NCBI GenBank assembly: GCA_964411275.1
Contig: CAYPKG010000040.1
Coordinates: 1 to 17,849 of the forward strand
Length of the DNA stretch: 17,849 nt
Origin: CAYPKG01 sp964411275
GTDB lineage: Bacteria; Bacillota; Clostridia; Christensenellales; CAG-138
Direction: 5' to 3'
Part shown: positions 7,919-15,555 of the stretch, piece after piece
Position numbering within the stretch: the stretch's first letter is position 1
How the letters are laid out: the number at the start of each line of letters is the position of its first letter
Made by a program: the position numbers and the translations under genes
The notes under the pieces: generated by a model
Told to the model about the DNA's origin: nothing
The model's database searches: none
What the model saw: the letters and a program-made list of their open reading frames with translations, nothing else

Positions 7919-8269
7919 TCAAACGCGAACCGACTCCACATGAATATTGACGTTTCGCACCTTTAGCCCCGTCATTTCCTGTACGCGATAGCGGACGTTA
8001 TCCCTCGCGTTTCTCGCCACGGCAGGCAGGCTTACGCCATATTCCAAAGTTACATATAAATCGATGTCGACCTCTCCCTCTCCAGCGGCCGTTACTAAAA
8101 TGCCCCGCTTGAGATTATCTTTTTTAATCAGCTCCATCAGCGGATCGGTGGCTTTTTTCGCGCTCATGCCGACTATTCCGTAGTTTTCTCCTACGGCATA
8201 TCCCGCGATGGCTGCCACGAGATCCTCCGGCATCACGATTTTGCCAAGCTCGGTTCTGATTTCCGCCAT
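7919..8269 (-). CDS. Asp23/Gls24 family envelope stress protein (YloU-like)
   Basis: A small soluble protein of 116 residues belonging to the Asp23/Gls24 (DUF322) family. Typical features are the N-terminal GKIVMPEDLVAAIAGYAVGE, the central GEVDIDLYVTLEYGVSLPAVA and the C-terminal VRNVNIHVESVRV. In Gram-positives these proteins are small and abundant, some sit at the membrane through a partner, and the YloU branch is habitually encoded just before fakA, as here. The biochemical role is not established. I chose the ATG at 8269 because AGGAGG lies nine bases upstream; a TTG two codons earlier is too close to that site. A promoter sits about 75 bases upstream, and the gene is divergent from the GIY-YIG gene. 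Confidence 0.9.
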   Translation of the reverse strand: MAEIRTELGKIVMPEDLVAAIAGYAVGENYGIVGMSAKKATDPLMELIKKDNLKRGILVTAAGEGEVDIDLYVTLEYGVSLPAVARNARDNVRYRVQEMTGLKVRNVNIHVESVRV

Positions 8270-8341
8270 GTACAAGTACCTCCTTTACAATGCTGCCCGG
8301 CCTTTGCCACATGGCGCGCCGGGTACGGTAATTGTAATTAT

Positions 8342-8370
8342 ATTCTAGCGCATGAAAGCTATTCAGGCAA
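8342..8370 (-). promoter_or_regulatory. Promoter of yloU-fakA
   Basis: On the minus strand TTGCCT (8370-8365), a 17-base spacer and TAGAAT (8347-8342). It points at yloU with a leader of roughly 65 bases. Confidence 0.55.
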
Positions 8371-8450
8371 CCATGCTTTTTCCCAAGATTGTGTTTCCTT
8401 TGTGAAGAAACCTCATGCTTTTCCCGCCAATTGATGATATGCTGTCTTTT

Positions 8451-8720
8451 ATGGAAGAGAAAAAGAAAACATATTGCACCTATATCCTATTATGCAAGGA
8501 CGGAAGCCTCTACACGGGCTATACGCCGGATATGGCAAACCGGCTGAAAAAGCACAATGAAGGAACCGCCTCAAAATACACCCGTGCCCGGCTTCCCGCC
8601 AACTTGGTTTATTGCGAGGTATTTGATACCAAAGGCGAGGCTATGTCCCGGGAATGCGCCATCAAGCGCATGACCCGGGCGCAAAAGCAGGCGCTGATCG
8701 CTAAGACCCCGTCACTGTAG
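8451..8720 (+). CDS. GIY-YIG nuclease-superfamily small protein (YhbQ/UPF0213-like)
   Basis: A single-domain protein of about 89 residues. CTYILLCKDGSLYTGYT is the N-terminal GIY-YIG strand pair, DMANRLKKHN carries the catalytic arginine, and SRECAIKRMTRAQK holds the metal-binding glutamate. These match the YhbQ/UPF0213 branch, whose members have been linked to DNA processing or repair, though the cellular role is unsettled. The start is uncertain: ATG 8451 gives the usual short N-terminus, but none of the ATGs at 8415, 8439 or 8451 has a clear ribosome binding site. It is the only plus-strand gene among the first 12 kb and its last nine bases overlap the end of the convergent small membrane protein gene. 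Confidence 0.85.
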   Translation: MEEKKKTYCTYILLCKDGSLYTGYTPDMANRLKKHNEGTASKYTRARLPANLVYCEVFDTKGEAMSRECAIKRMTRAQKQALIAKTPSL

Positions 8721-9011
8721 CGCAGGCGTTTGCCCGGGCACCGGCTCCGGCGTGGTTTGCAGGGGGGATTGTTCAGGAGAAGGCTTCAGCAAATCCGCGC
8801 CCTTGTCCAGCAAATCCGCCGCACCCTGCTTGATGCCGGAACTGTGGAGAAAATCGTCAACGTCCTCGATGGCGTCTTTCCCCGCGTCCTTCAAGTCGTC
8901 CAGTATGGCGCTGGGAGAATTGTTCTCCCTGTTTTCCAGCCAGGCCAACACCACCAGCAGCAGCAAAGCCACCACCACAAACACGATAATTACCTTTAAT
9001 ATCAATCTCAT
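8712..9011 (-). CDS. Small single-pass membrane protein, unknown function
   Basis: A protein of 99 residues with one strongly hydrophobic segment at about residues 3-25, which could be a signal anchor. An acidic, probably helical stretch (about 35-75, with AILDDLKDAGKDAIEDVDDF) follows, and then a Pro/Thr/Gln-rich tail (TTPEPVPGQTPALQ). I recognise no family. The ATG at 9011 has GGAGGA nine bases upstream, placed in the final codons of the preceding lipoprotein gene, so the two genes are probably co-transcribed. The Pro/Thr-rich tail resembles the linker composition of that lipoprotein, which hints at a shared envelope location. Its end overlaps the convergent GIY-YIG gene by nine bases. Confidence 0.75.
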   Translation of the reverse strand: MRLILKVIIVFVVVALLLLVVLAWLENRENNSPSAILDDLKDAGKDAIEDVDDFLHSSGIKQGAADLLDKGADLLKPSPEQSPLQTTPEPVPGQTPALQ

Positions 9012-9016
9012 TTGGT

Positions 9017-9880
9017 TTATTCCTCCATTGCGGTCGCTTTGATGCCATAGCTGCCGCTTAAATATCCTGCGATGCGGTTCATTGGCATTGTAAAGCAGGG
9101 AAATCCGTCCTGATAGGTGGCAATTTCATAGGGCCGGTAAAACAGCACGATTTCCCCCTCAGACGAAATATAATACAACTGATCCTCCCGTACCGGCGGC
9201 ACCTCGCTTAGCAGCGTAATGCCCTGTGCCCTGGCAGCGGCGCTCACCACGTCTGCCAGCACGCCGCCCCAGCCGCTCTGTGGATCAATAAAGAAATCCG
9301 TAAGGCGGCATTCCTCCCCCGTCTTGACGCTAAATGTCATGGGCTGCACGATTGTTTCATGCCCGTCGCTCCAGGTAATCTCCGCGATCAGGGATACGAT
9401 TTCGCCATTTTCATAGGTAATCCAGTAGTGCGCCTGCGCAGCGCCTGCGCGCTCCTGATACTGCGCTATCTTGGCATAAATATTCGCGTATACCCGCTCC
9501 ATCTGCTCCGGGTCGCTGGCCATGCGTTCCTGGCTCGTGGGTATGTGCATGGGCGTGGGCGTGGGCGTAGCCACAGGCTCTTCCTCCACTCCCGTAATAA
9601 GCGTAGGGGGCTCCTCCTGTCTGTTTTCCACCACAACATCCAGCACCGCCACCACAATTTCCTCTCGATCGCCGGGGGCTTCCATGCGCTCCTCCGGAAC
9701 AGGCGGTACCAGCAATATATCCGTTGGCGCCTCTGTGGATCTTGTAACCGGGGGCAGCGTACTTTCCGGCGTTTGCAGGGGAAGCGGCTGCGTGGGCAGT
9801 GCAAAAGGCGCGGCGGAGCATCCAAAGAATAGAAGGCACAGCAGCAAGCACACGAATATGCGCCATCCGTATTTTTTCAT
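9017..9880 (-). CDS. Lipoprotein with C-terminal DUF3298 (RsiV-like) domain
   Basis: A protein of 287 residues. The N-terminus has a lipoprotein signal peptide (MKKYGWRIFVCLLL then LFFGC), with C21 as the probable lipidated cysteine. A long Pro/Thr-rich, probably disordered linker follows (about 22-115, including a PTPTPTP run). From about 140 to the end it reads as a DUF3298 domain: MTFSVKTGEECRLTDFF, then EGEIVLFYRPYEIATYQDG. This domain is known from RsiV, where it lies outside the membrane and binds lysozyme, but here there is no anti-sigma region and no sigma factor gene nearby. I chose the ATG at 9880 because AAGGAGG lies seven bases upstream and the signal peptide starts there. A role in envelope sensing or hydrolase binding is inference. 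Confidence 0.82.
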   Translation of the reverse strand: MKKYGWRIFVCLLLCLLFFGCSAAPFALPTQPLPLQTPESTLPPVTRSTEAPTDILLVPPVPEERMEAPGDREEIVVAVLDVVVENRQEEPPTLITGVEEEPVATPTPTPMHIPTSQERMASDPEQMERVYANIYAKIAQYQERAGAAQAHYWITYENGEIVSLIAEITWSDGHETIVQPMTFSVKTGEECRLTDFFIDPQSGWGGVLADVVSAAARAQGITLLSEVPPVREDQLYYISSEGEIVLFYRPYEIATYQDGFPCFTMPMNRIAGYLSGSYGIKATAMEE

Positions 9881-9925
9881 CCCGTGCCCTCCTTCCTGGT
9901 TCATGCCCAATCCTTTCCTACCTTT

Positions 9926-9982
9926 ATTTTATCATGTCTTATCCCTTAGTGTATGAATATTATGTAACGCGCGTTTTAACAA
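9926..9982 (-). promoter_or_regulatory. Candidate promoter region of the lipoprotein gene
   Basis: Two options are visible on the minus strand. One is an extended -10 TGATAAAAT (hexamer 9931-9926) without a good -35. The other is TTGTTA (9982-9977) followed after 17 bases by a weak TATTCA. I see no clear thiI terminator here. Confidence 0.3.
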
Positions 9983-9990
9983 ATGCCACT

Positions 9991-11166
9991 CTACTCCTCC
10001 GGGCGGATCAGCATAAGCTCTGTGTTCTCCCTCGCCGTCCGGATCATGTGTGTAAAATCCACCAATGCCTCGCTTTCGCGAAGCTTGTCCACCTTTGGTT
10101 TTGTAACCGGATGCTGGGGCACGAAAACCGTGCAGCAATCCTCGAAGGGTAAAATGGACGTTTCATACGTGCCGATTGCCTTGGCCCGCTCCACGATCTC
10201 CTCCTTGTCAAACCCGATCACCGGCCGGAACACAGGCAAATTCACCGCATCGTCAGACACCGCCAGGCTTTCCATCGTCTGGCTCGCCACCTGGCCGATG
10301 CTCTCCCCGGTGACCAGCGCCTGCGCGCCATCTTCAAGGGCAATTTCCTCCGCGATGCGCATCATCAGCCGCCGCATCAAAATCGTGGTCTGGCTGGCCG
10401 GGCATTTTTCATAAATCGCCATCTGGATGTCCGTAAACGGCACGAGATGCAGCCGGATCTCCCCGGCAAACCGGCTTACGATCCTGGTCAGCTCAATCAC
10501 CTTGTCCCTGGCCCGGACGCTTGTATAGGGATAGGAATAAAAATGCACCGCTGAAAGCGCCACGCCCCGCTTGGCGATCATGTGCCCCGCCACAGGGCTG
10601 TCGATGCCGCCGGAAATCAAAAGCATCGCCCGGCCGTTGCTGCCCACGGGCATGCCCCCCGCGCAGCGCACCTCACGGCAATAGACGTACGCCCGCTGGC
10701 GCACCTCCACCCCCACCTTAATTTCAGGCGTATGCACATCCACTTTGAGCTGTGGAAACCGCTTTAGCAGCACCTCCCCCAGCATGGGGCTCATCTGCTG
10801 GGAGCTTAAAGGGAATTTTTTGTCCGCCCTGCGGGAAAATACCTTGAACGTGGCGGTTTCCCTGCCTTCCAGCTCCTCTTCCATCAGCTTGCACGCGCCT
10901 TCACAGATCGCCTCCCAATTTACGGGCAGGCATAATGCGGGGCTGACGGAATGGATGCCGAAAACCTGTTTTAGCTTTCCAATCGCGGGCTCAATTTCCT
11001 CAGGCTTCAGGCCTGAAACGAATATGCGGCTCTGGGCACGCTCCACACGAACCCCCGGGTAAGGCAGGGCGGCCTTGATGCCTTGCACCAGCAGCCGTTC
11101 AAAATACGGGCGGTTCAGCCCCTTCAAATGTATCTCCGCATAGCGGACCAACAGCACCTGTTCCAT
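9991..11166 (-). CDS. thiI: tRNA 4-thiouridine synthase ThiI (no rhodanese domain)
   Basis: ThiI adenylates U8 of tRNA with ATP and replaces the oxygen by sulfur, giving s4U. This protein has 391 residues. It shows an N-terminal ferredoxin-like/THUMP region (about 1-165) and then the PP-loop SGGIDSP at 185-191, the AANH-type nucleotide-binding motif. C-terminal landmarks are TGESIGQVASQT, PVIGFDKEEI and FEDCCTVFVPQHP. The C-terminal rhodanese domain of E. coli ThiI is absent, as in Bacillus, so sulfur must come directly from a desulfurase. The cysteine desulfurase gene 25 bases upstream fits that need. I chose the ATG at 11166, which has GGAGG four bases upstream; an ATG at 11181 has none. 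Confidence 0.93.
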   Translation of the reverse strand: MEQVLLVRYAEIHLKGLNRPYFERLLVQGIKAALPYPGVRVERAQSRIFVSGLKPEEIEPAIGKLKQVFGIHSVSPALCLPVNWEAICEGACKLMEEELEGRETATFKVFSRRADKKFPLSSQQMSPMLGEVLLKRFPQLKVDVHTPEIKVGVEVRQRAYVYCREVRCAGGMPVGSNGRAMLLISGGIDSPVAGHMIAKRGVALSAVHFYSYPYTSVRARDKVIELTRIVSRFAGEIRLHLVPFTDIQMAIYEKCPASQTTILMRRLMMRIAEEIALEDGAQALVTGESIGQVASQTMESLAVSDDAVNLPVFRPVIGFDKEEIVERAKAIGTYETSILPFEDCCTVFVPQHPVTKPKVDKLRESEALVDFTHMIRTARENTELMLIRPEE

Positions 11167-11191
11167 GGTTCCTCCGTCCATTCTCGGGTAT

Positions 11192-12334
11192 TTATCGTCT
11201 TTGAAACCGCCTCAGCGTCGCCACGTTCGCGGCAATTGCCCCCGCCGCCCGGTCCATTTCCTCAATCGTGTTAAAGGGGCACAGGCTAAAGCGGATGGCC
11301 CCCTCCTCCCGCGGGCCGCTCACACCCATGGCGGCCAAAATGCGGTTTTTGCCTTTTTTATGGGTCGAGCAGGCAGAGCCTGTGGATACATAAATCTCCT
11401 CTTGCTCCAGTGCGTGCAGCAGCACCTCGCCCCTGACGCCCAGGAAAGACGCGTTTAGGATGTGGGGCGCGCCTGCGCCTGGCTCCGGGCCGTTGATGGA
11501 CACATCGGGAATGGACAAAAGGTTTTCCCTGAGCCGCTCCTTGCAGCCGTACATCCCTTCGAGCCATTTGGCCTGATTTTCTGTATAAGCCGCAAGCGCC
11601 GCGTCCATTCCCAGAATTCCCGGCACATTGGTTGTGCCTGCCCGAAGTCCCCGCTCCTGCCCGCCGCCAATCAGCCCCCCTGCGAACTTGGCGCCGCTTT
11701 TGACATACAGCGCGCCCACGCCCTTCGGCCCATGAAATTTATGCCCGCTGATGGTATACAGGTCGCAGGAAAGGGGGGCAAACGGCATTTTGCAAAAGGC
11801 CTGAACGCCATCGGAATGAAACACCGCCTCCGGGGCTTTTGCTTTTATGAGAGCGCTCAGCGCAGCAAGATCGTTAACGGCGCCTGTTTCATTGTTGATA
11901 TGCATGATGGAAACAAGCCGCGTATCCGCGCTGAGCGCCTCGTTTAGGGCGTTTTTATCCGCCCGGCCCCATCGGTCAACGCCGATATACACCGTCTCAT
12001 AGCCGCTCGCGTCCAGCATGCGAAACACCTCGTACACCGAGGGGTGCTCCACCCTGGTGGTGATGATGCGCCCCTTTAGCCGCATTGCCTTCAATGCGCC
12101 GAGGATGGCCGCGTTATTGCTTTCCGTGCCGCCGGAGGTATACACAACCTCCTGCTTATCACAGCAAAGCGCCTGCCCAAGGCGTTTGCGGGCGGCTTCG
12201 ACTGCCCGCTCCGCCGCCACCGCAGGCGCATACGCGCTGGCCGGATTGAAAAAATTCTCACGCAAGCACCGGTCCACCGCATCCGCTGCCTCAGGCAGCG
12301 GCTTTGTGGTGGCGCTGTTGTCGAGATATATCAT
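11192..12334 (-). CDS. Cysteine desulfurase, NifZ-like partner of ThiI
   Basis: A PLP enzyme of 380 residues that moves sulfur from cysteine onto its own cysteine. Landmarks are MIYLDNSATT, TSGGTESNN, the conserved histidine in RVEHPSV, H198-K199 in SGHKFHGPKG (K199 binds PLP) and C322 in STGSACSTHKKGKN. The active loop lacks the SLDPSHVL continuation seen in the IscS at 4313-5479, so the two are diverged paralogs. Adjacency to thiI mirrors the Bacillus NifZ-ThiI pair that makes s4U in tRNA, so a dedicated tRNA-thiolation role is likely, though other acceptors cannot be excluded. The ATG at 12334 follows a purine-rich AGGAAGTGAGG. A strong promoter lies about 30 bases further up. Confidence 0.9.
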   Translation of the reverse strand: MIYLDNSATTKPLPEAADAVDRCLRENFFNPASAYAPAVAAERAVEAARKRLGQALCCDKQEVVYTSGGTESNNAAILGALKAMRLKGRIITTRVEHPSVYEVFRMLDASGYETVYIGVDRWGRADKNALNEALSADTRLVSIMHINNETGAVNDLAALSALIKAKAPEAVFHSDGVQAFCKMPFAPLSCDLYTISGHKFHGPKGVGALYVKSGAKFAGGLIGGGQERGLRAGTTNVPGILGMDAALAAYTENQAKWLEGMYGCKERLRENLLSIPDVSINGPEPGAGAPHILNASFLGVRGEVLLHALEQEEIYVSTGSACSTHKKGKNRILAAMGVSGPREEGAIRFSLCPFNTIEEMDRAAGAIAANVATLRRFQRR

Positions 12335-12369
12335 ATTGCCTCACTTCCTATCAAATGGTTCCGTTTGGC

Positions 12370-12399
12370 ATTATATCATATGGACGGCTATTGGGGCAA
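12370..12399 (-). promoter_or_regulatory. Promoter of the desulfurase-thiI operon
   Basis: On the minus strand TTGCCC (12399-12394), 18 bases, then a consensus TATAAT (12375-12370) preceded by TGA, an extended -10. Transcription would start near 12363. Confidence 0.7.
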
Positions 12400-12487
12400 T
12401 CACCACTGGCGCACCCGCAAAGCATCCTGAATTGATGAAAAAAGTGTAAACAACTCAGATTATCCTGCCGGTTCGTGTAAATACGGT

Positions 12488-12516
12488 TTGCACAAGCATG
12501 ACCGATTAGGTATAAT
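12488..12516 (+). promoter_or_regulatory. Promoter of the zinc-ribbon membrane protein gene
   Basis: TTGCAC (12488-12493), a 17-base spacer and consensus TATAAT (12511-12516), giving a leader of about 84 bases. It is divergent from the desulfurase promoter. Confidence 0.7.
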
Positions 12517-12606
12517 TGAAACGTCCCGAAACGGAAAATGGATTTTTACAGTCAACAGATGTATCCGAGCATCATCGGAAACCTTACGAAGCAGGAGGAA
12601 ATAGTT

Positions 12607-14637
12607 ATGGTTTGCAGGGAATGCGGCGCATATAACAACGATCAGTTGGAATATTGTAAAGTATGCGCGGCGCCGCTCCATGATGATCACTTAGACGCGG
12701 CGCAGTATGTAGCCCCAGCGGAACCGGCCGCCCCTGAAAGGCCGCAATCCCCCGCTGCGCCCCAGCCGCCCCAGCAGGACGAGGACAGCCCCGCATGGGG
12801 ATTTGTCCGTGCGCCCCGGTGGCCCCAGCCCAATTTCGATATGAACACGGTGGACCCGTCGGAGCCTCAGTCCCCCGCATATCAGTCCGCCGCAACCCGG
12901 CAGCAGGGCTATGCGCCGGACTACCAGCAAAGCTATACGCCGGACTACCAGCAGCAGGACTACAAGCAACACGACTACCAACAGCAGGACTATCAGCAGT
13001 CTTATACGCCGGACTACCGGCAAAGCAAGCAGCAGCCTTATACGCCGGATTATAGGCAGGACTATCAGCAGCAGGACCGCCAGCCGGAGGCTTCGCAAAT
13101 AAGCCGCCCGGGCTCCCGGCGCTTTGAGCCTCAGCCCATGTACCGTTCCGCGTATACGCCGGATGAGGCCCCGCCTGTGGAGCCGGTGCGCACCATCGGC
13201 GGCTATGACGATCAGGGCGCCTCATCTGGCGGCTTTGGCCGTGCGCCCCAGCGCGCCGCCATCTATTCCATGGACGACGACGAGGATGTTACCTATGCCC
13301 CGCCGAAAAAACGGTCCTCCCAGGGTTCTTCCGGCTCGTCCAATAGGCGGTCAAAATCCCGGGGGAAAAGCAAACGAAGCAACAGCAATACCCTGTTCTT
13401 CGTAGCCGCGGGCGTGCTTCTCTTGCTGATCCTGGTGTTTGCGGGCATCATCGTCAGCAAGAGCTATGGCGGTATCGGCAATTTCTTCTCCAGCATATTC
13501 GGCGGCAGCGCCCTCACCAAGGAGCCCGTGATCGAGGAAACCGTCAACGAAAAAGGCGCTGAGGTCTTTGCCATCACCGTATTCGCCCGCAACGGCAGCA
13601 CCGTGCGTGTGCAGGTGGGGGATCTGGTCAAGGAAGAGGTCATCAAAAGCGATAATCAGCTTGGCATCAACATCGCCAAAGAAATGCTGAAACCCTCCAC
13701 CCCGGTAGACACTCCCACGGCCCAGGTTCCGCCCATCATCGACGTCATCGGCGAGGATGGCGAGATCGTCCCCGTGACGCTCCCTGCGGAGAAATTCACA
13801 GTCAACGTCCCCACGCTGTCCCTCAATCTGGCATCATCCAATCCGGCCGTGGCAGCCGGCAAGGTCAGCATCAGCGGCACCGTGGATGACAGCAGCGTTT
13901 CGGTGTACGTGGAGGATCAGGCCCTCACCGTAAATGCGGACGGCACATTCCAGGGGGAATACGAATTGCCGGATATCGGTTCCTACACCCTGACGGTCCG
14001 GGCGGAAAAGCCTGGCTACCAGATCGCGCGGCAATCCGTCAGCGTGGACTATTCCGTGGCGGAAGCGGCCATCGAGTTTGAGCCGGCATCCCTGCGCGCA
14101 GCCGAGGCGGCCACCAGCGTAACCGTCAAAGGCCAGGTGGATCCAGGCGCAACCATGAGCGTCACAGGCCCAAGCGGCGTCACGGTAGATACCCCCAGCG
14201 TGAATGCAGCCACAGGCATATTCTCCTTTACGGCGACGCTGCCCCAGGCAGGACATTATGACCTGACGGTCACCCTCAACAAGGAAGGCGCAACCTCCAC
14301 CAAAACAGTCACTGTGGAAAGCGCGCCCAAGGTGGCGGAATACAAGTACTTCGAGTTCGATTATAAGCGGATGACGGATGAGCCCAACCACACAGCCAGC
14401 TACGAGCTGCCAGGCGCGGAAATCACCGAAATTCTCCACGCCCCCACCAACAGCGAGCCGTATCTGCTGGCCAAGGCGTCCGTCGGCGGAAACGAAGTGG
14501 TTCTCGAGTACCGCAACGCCAAGTATTACTCCACCATTGCGGTGGGCAATACCCGCCGTCCTCTGGGGGACTATGCCGGCATCGACAGCGCCACCGGGCT
14601 TCCCAAAATATACGTCTGGTTCATTTACGACAAATGA
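12607..14637 (+). CDS. Zinc-ribbon membrane protein with Tyr/Gln-rich repeats and Ig-like ectodomain
   Basis: A protein of 676 residues, not a named family to me. It starts with a zinc ribbon (C3, C6, C17, C20; CRECG and CKVC). A long disordered Pro/Gln/Tyr-rich region follows, with YTPDYQQ-type repeats at about 101-187, and then a basic Ser/Arg/Lys stretch (RRSKSRGKSKR). The single membrane segment is at about 263-285. The basic stretch before it predicts a cytosolic N-terminus and an external C-terminus. Outside there are two Ig-like or carboxypeptidase-regulatory-like beta domains (about 400-480 and 485-570) and a C-terminal region ending in YVWFIYDK. I chose the ATG at 12607 with AGGAGG eight bases upstream; an upstream in-frame ATG at 12538 lacks a site. 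An envelope function is inferred from topology. Confidence 0.85.
   Translation: MVCRECGAYNNDQLEYCKVCAAPLHDDHLDAAQYVAPAEPAAPERPQSPAAPQPPQQDEDSPAWGFVRAPRWPQPNFDMNTVDPSEPQSPAYQSAATRQQGYAPDYQQSYTPDYQQQDYKQHDYQQQDYQQSYTPDYRQSKQQPYTPDYRQDYQQQDRQPEASQISRPGSRRFEPQPMYRSAYTPDEAPPVEPVRTIGGYDDQGASSGGFGRAPQRAAIYSMDDDEDVTYAPPKKRSSQGSSGSSNRRSKSRGKSKRSNSNTLFFVAAGVLLLLILVFAGIIVSKSYGGIGNFFSSIFGGSALTKEPVIEETVNEKGAEVFAITVFARNGSTVRVQVGDLVKEEVIKSDNQLGINIAKEMLKPSTPVDTPTAQVPPIIDVIGEDGEIVPVTLPAEKFTVNVPTLSLNLASSNPAVAAGKVSISGTVDDSSVSVYVEDQALTVNADGTFQGEYELPDIGSYTLTVRAEKPGYQIARQSVSVDYSVAEAAIEFEPASLRAAEAATSVTVKGQVDPGATMSVTGPSGVTVDTPSVNAATGIFSFTATLPQAGHYDLTVTLNKEGATSTKTVTVESAPKVAEYKYFEFDYKRMTDEPNHTASYELPGAEITEILHAPTNSEPYLLAKASVGGNEVVLEYRNAKYYSTIAVGNTRRPLGDYAGIDSATGLPKIYVWFIYDK
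12904..13167 (+). repeat. Coding repeats for YTPDYQQ-like and QQDY units
   Basis: Within the zinc-ribbon protein gene, five YxPD copies (GYAPDYQQ, SYTPDYQQ, SYTPDYRQ, PYTPDYRQ, AYTPDE) alternate with QDY-type units. The DNA core TATACGCCGGA recurs almost unchanged, which suggests expansion by slippage or recombination. The copy number may vary between strains. Confidence 0.75.
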
Positions 14638-14661
14638 TAGAACAACTGTAGCTAAAAACTT

Positions 14662-14689
14662 CACTGGCGCGGCCTGAGCCGCGCCAGTG
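14662..14689 (+). terminator. Strong GC-rich hairpin after the zinc-ribbon gene; U-tract poor
   Basis: A perfect 12-base stem (CACTGGCGCGGC) with a four-base loop begins 25 bases after the stop. The plus-strand tail is TGTGTGTC, not a T run, so it may act as a weak terminator or a stabilising 3' end. On the minus strand the hairpin is followed by GAAGTTTTT. Confidence 0.5.
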
Positions 14690-14756
14690 TGTGTCAAAAA
14701 AGCGCAAGATGCACAGCAGCGGCGGATTTTTAACACACAAGACTGGATGGTATCAT

Positions 14757-15035
14757 ATGAAAATTTGGGCCCTCACCCGCGCAAACCATAAAATTGCGAA
14801 AGACATTGTACAGGAATTCCCCGGCATGGCCAGGCCCGAAAGCATTTCGGGATGGACGCCGGTGCTGGATTGCCTGTGCCGGGAGCTGGATTTAAGCCGC
14901 CCCGTCATTCTGGAAAAAAATCTCAAGGAACTGTCCCAATTCGCCCGCACGGTTTTCAGGGCTGAGGATTTCATGGAGCCTGTTTCCTTTGACCGGTTTG
15001 AAATCGAAATATTCCCGGAAGAAAAGAAAAAATAA
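14757..15035 (+). CDS. Small protein of unknown function
   Basis: A soluble protein of 92 residues with no signal peptide, membrane segment or cysteine motif (a single CLC pair). It begins MKIWALTRANHKIAKDIV and contains SRPVILEKNLKELSQFARTV, then a C-terminal FDRFEIEIFPEEKKK. I have no function for it. The regular alternation of charged and hydrophobic residues and codon use like its neighbours support a real gene. I chose the ATG at 14757, with a weak GGATGG upstream. A longer reading from a GTG at 14691 would start inside the tail of the preceding hairpin and is unlikely. It lies between the zinc-ribbon gene and the DUF378 gene on the same strand. Confidence 0.7.
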   Translation: MKIWALTRANHKIAKDIVQEFPGMARPESISGWTPVLDCLCRELDLSRPVILEKNLKELSQFARTVFRAEDFMEPVSFDRFEIEIFPEEKKK

Positions 15036-15045
15036 TAATTACCAT

Positions 15046-15135
15046 AAAATCCCTTGGCATACCCCTTTCAGGTTAAATCCTCCGAGTTTGGCACTGAAGA
15101 GAAGGGCAAGCTGTATCGCCTCAGGGATTTTTTTT
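15046..15135 (+). other. Possible structured leader or long-loop terminator before the DUF378 gene
   Basis: AAAATCCC (15046-15053) can pair with GGGATTTT (15124-15131), closing a region of about 70 bases, and T residues continue to 15135. The result resembles a terminator with a long loop or an aptamer-type leader. I could not match the enclosed sequence to a known riboswitch. Confidence 0.3.
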
Positions 15136-15218
15136 GACTATAACGGGCAGTCCATGCATCAGTTTTCATCGGATGGAGCAAACTACCTCTATCACAAAAA
15201 AGAGGAGTGAATTACTGC

Positions 15219-15443
15219 ATGGATACCTTGTCTTTGATTTTAATCATTATCGGCGCGCTGAACTGGGGGCTGATTGGCCTGTTCCAGTTCGACCTTGTCG
15301 CGGCATTGTTTGGCGGCATGAGTGGCGTACTATCTCGGGTGATCTACACCATCGTGGGCCTTGCCGGCTTGTGGGGCATCACCCTCCTGTTCCGCCGGGA
15401 CGCGATCCGGGAACACGATGGTACCCGGGGCAATGCGGACTAA
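15219..15443 (+). CDS. DUF378 family small membrane protein (YuzA-like)
   Basis: A protein of 74 residues with two membrane segments (about 4-24 and 39-57) separated by a short loop. The N-terminal LILIIIGALNWGLIGLFQFD and the central YTIVGLAGLWGI are the hallmark of DUF378, a widespread family of unknown function found at the bacterial membrane. The tail is charged and hydrophilic (RRDAIREHDG). The ATG at 15219 follows GAGGAG at 11 bases, slightly long but the only good site. An in-frame GTG at 15207 overlaps that site. A strong terminator follows 26 bases after the stop, so this is the last gene of its transcript. Confidence 0.88.
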   Translation: MDTLSLILIIIGALNWGLIGLFQFDLVAALFGGMSGVLSRVIYTIVGLAGLWGITLLFRRDAIREHDGTRGNAD

Positions 15444-15469
15444 TATTAAACAAATAGAATAACAAAAAG

Positions 15470-15502
15470 CAGGATGCCATTTCCATGGCGTCCTGTTTTT
15501 TT
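15470..15502 (+). terminator. Intrinsic terminator after the DUF378 gene
   Basis: An 11-base stem (CAGGATGCCAT / ATGGCGTCCTG, one T-G pair) with a TTCC loop, followed by seven T residues. Confidence 0.9.
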
Positions 15503-15555
15503 GTATCCCAGCCAGCAAGGATCGATACCGATGGCCGCAATGCCATGCCCCACAC

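Noticed and set aside
12904..13167. CRISPR-like direct repeats
   Set aside because: The repeats are in frame, encode YTPDYQQ units, vary in length and have no unique spacers.
13834..14736. 300-codon minus-strand open frame opposite the zinc-ribbon gene
   Set aside because: It is a shadow of the GC-rich coding strand, and it also spans the strong hairpin after that gene.
15091..15127. Glycine riboswitch-like string before the DUF378 gene
   Set aside because: Only loose resemblance (GAAGAGAAGGGCAAGC and CTCAGGG); the conserved first half and paired helices are missing.
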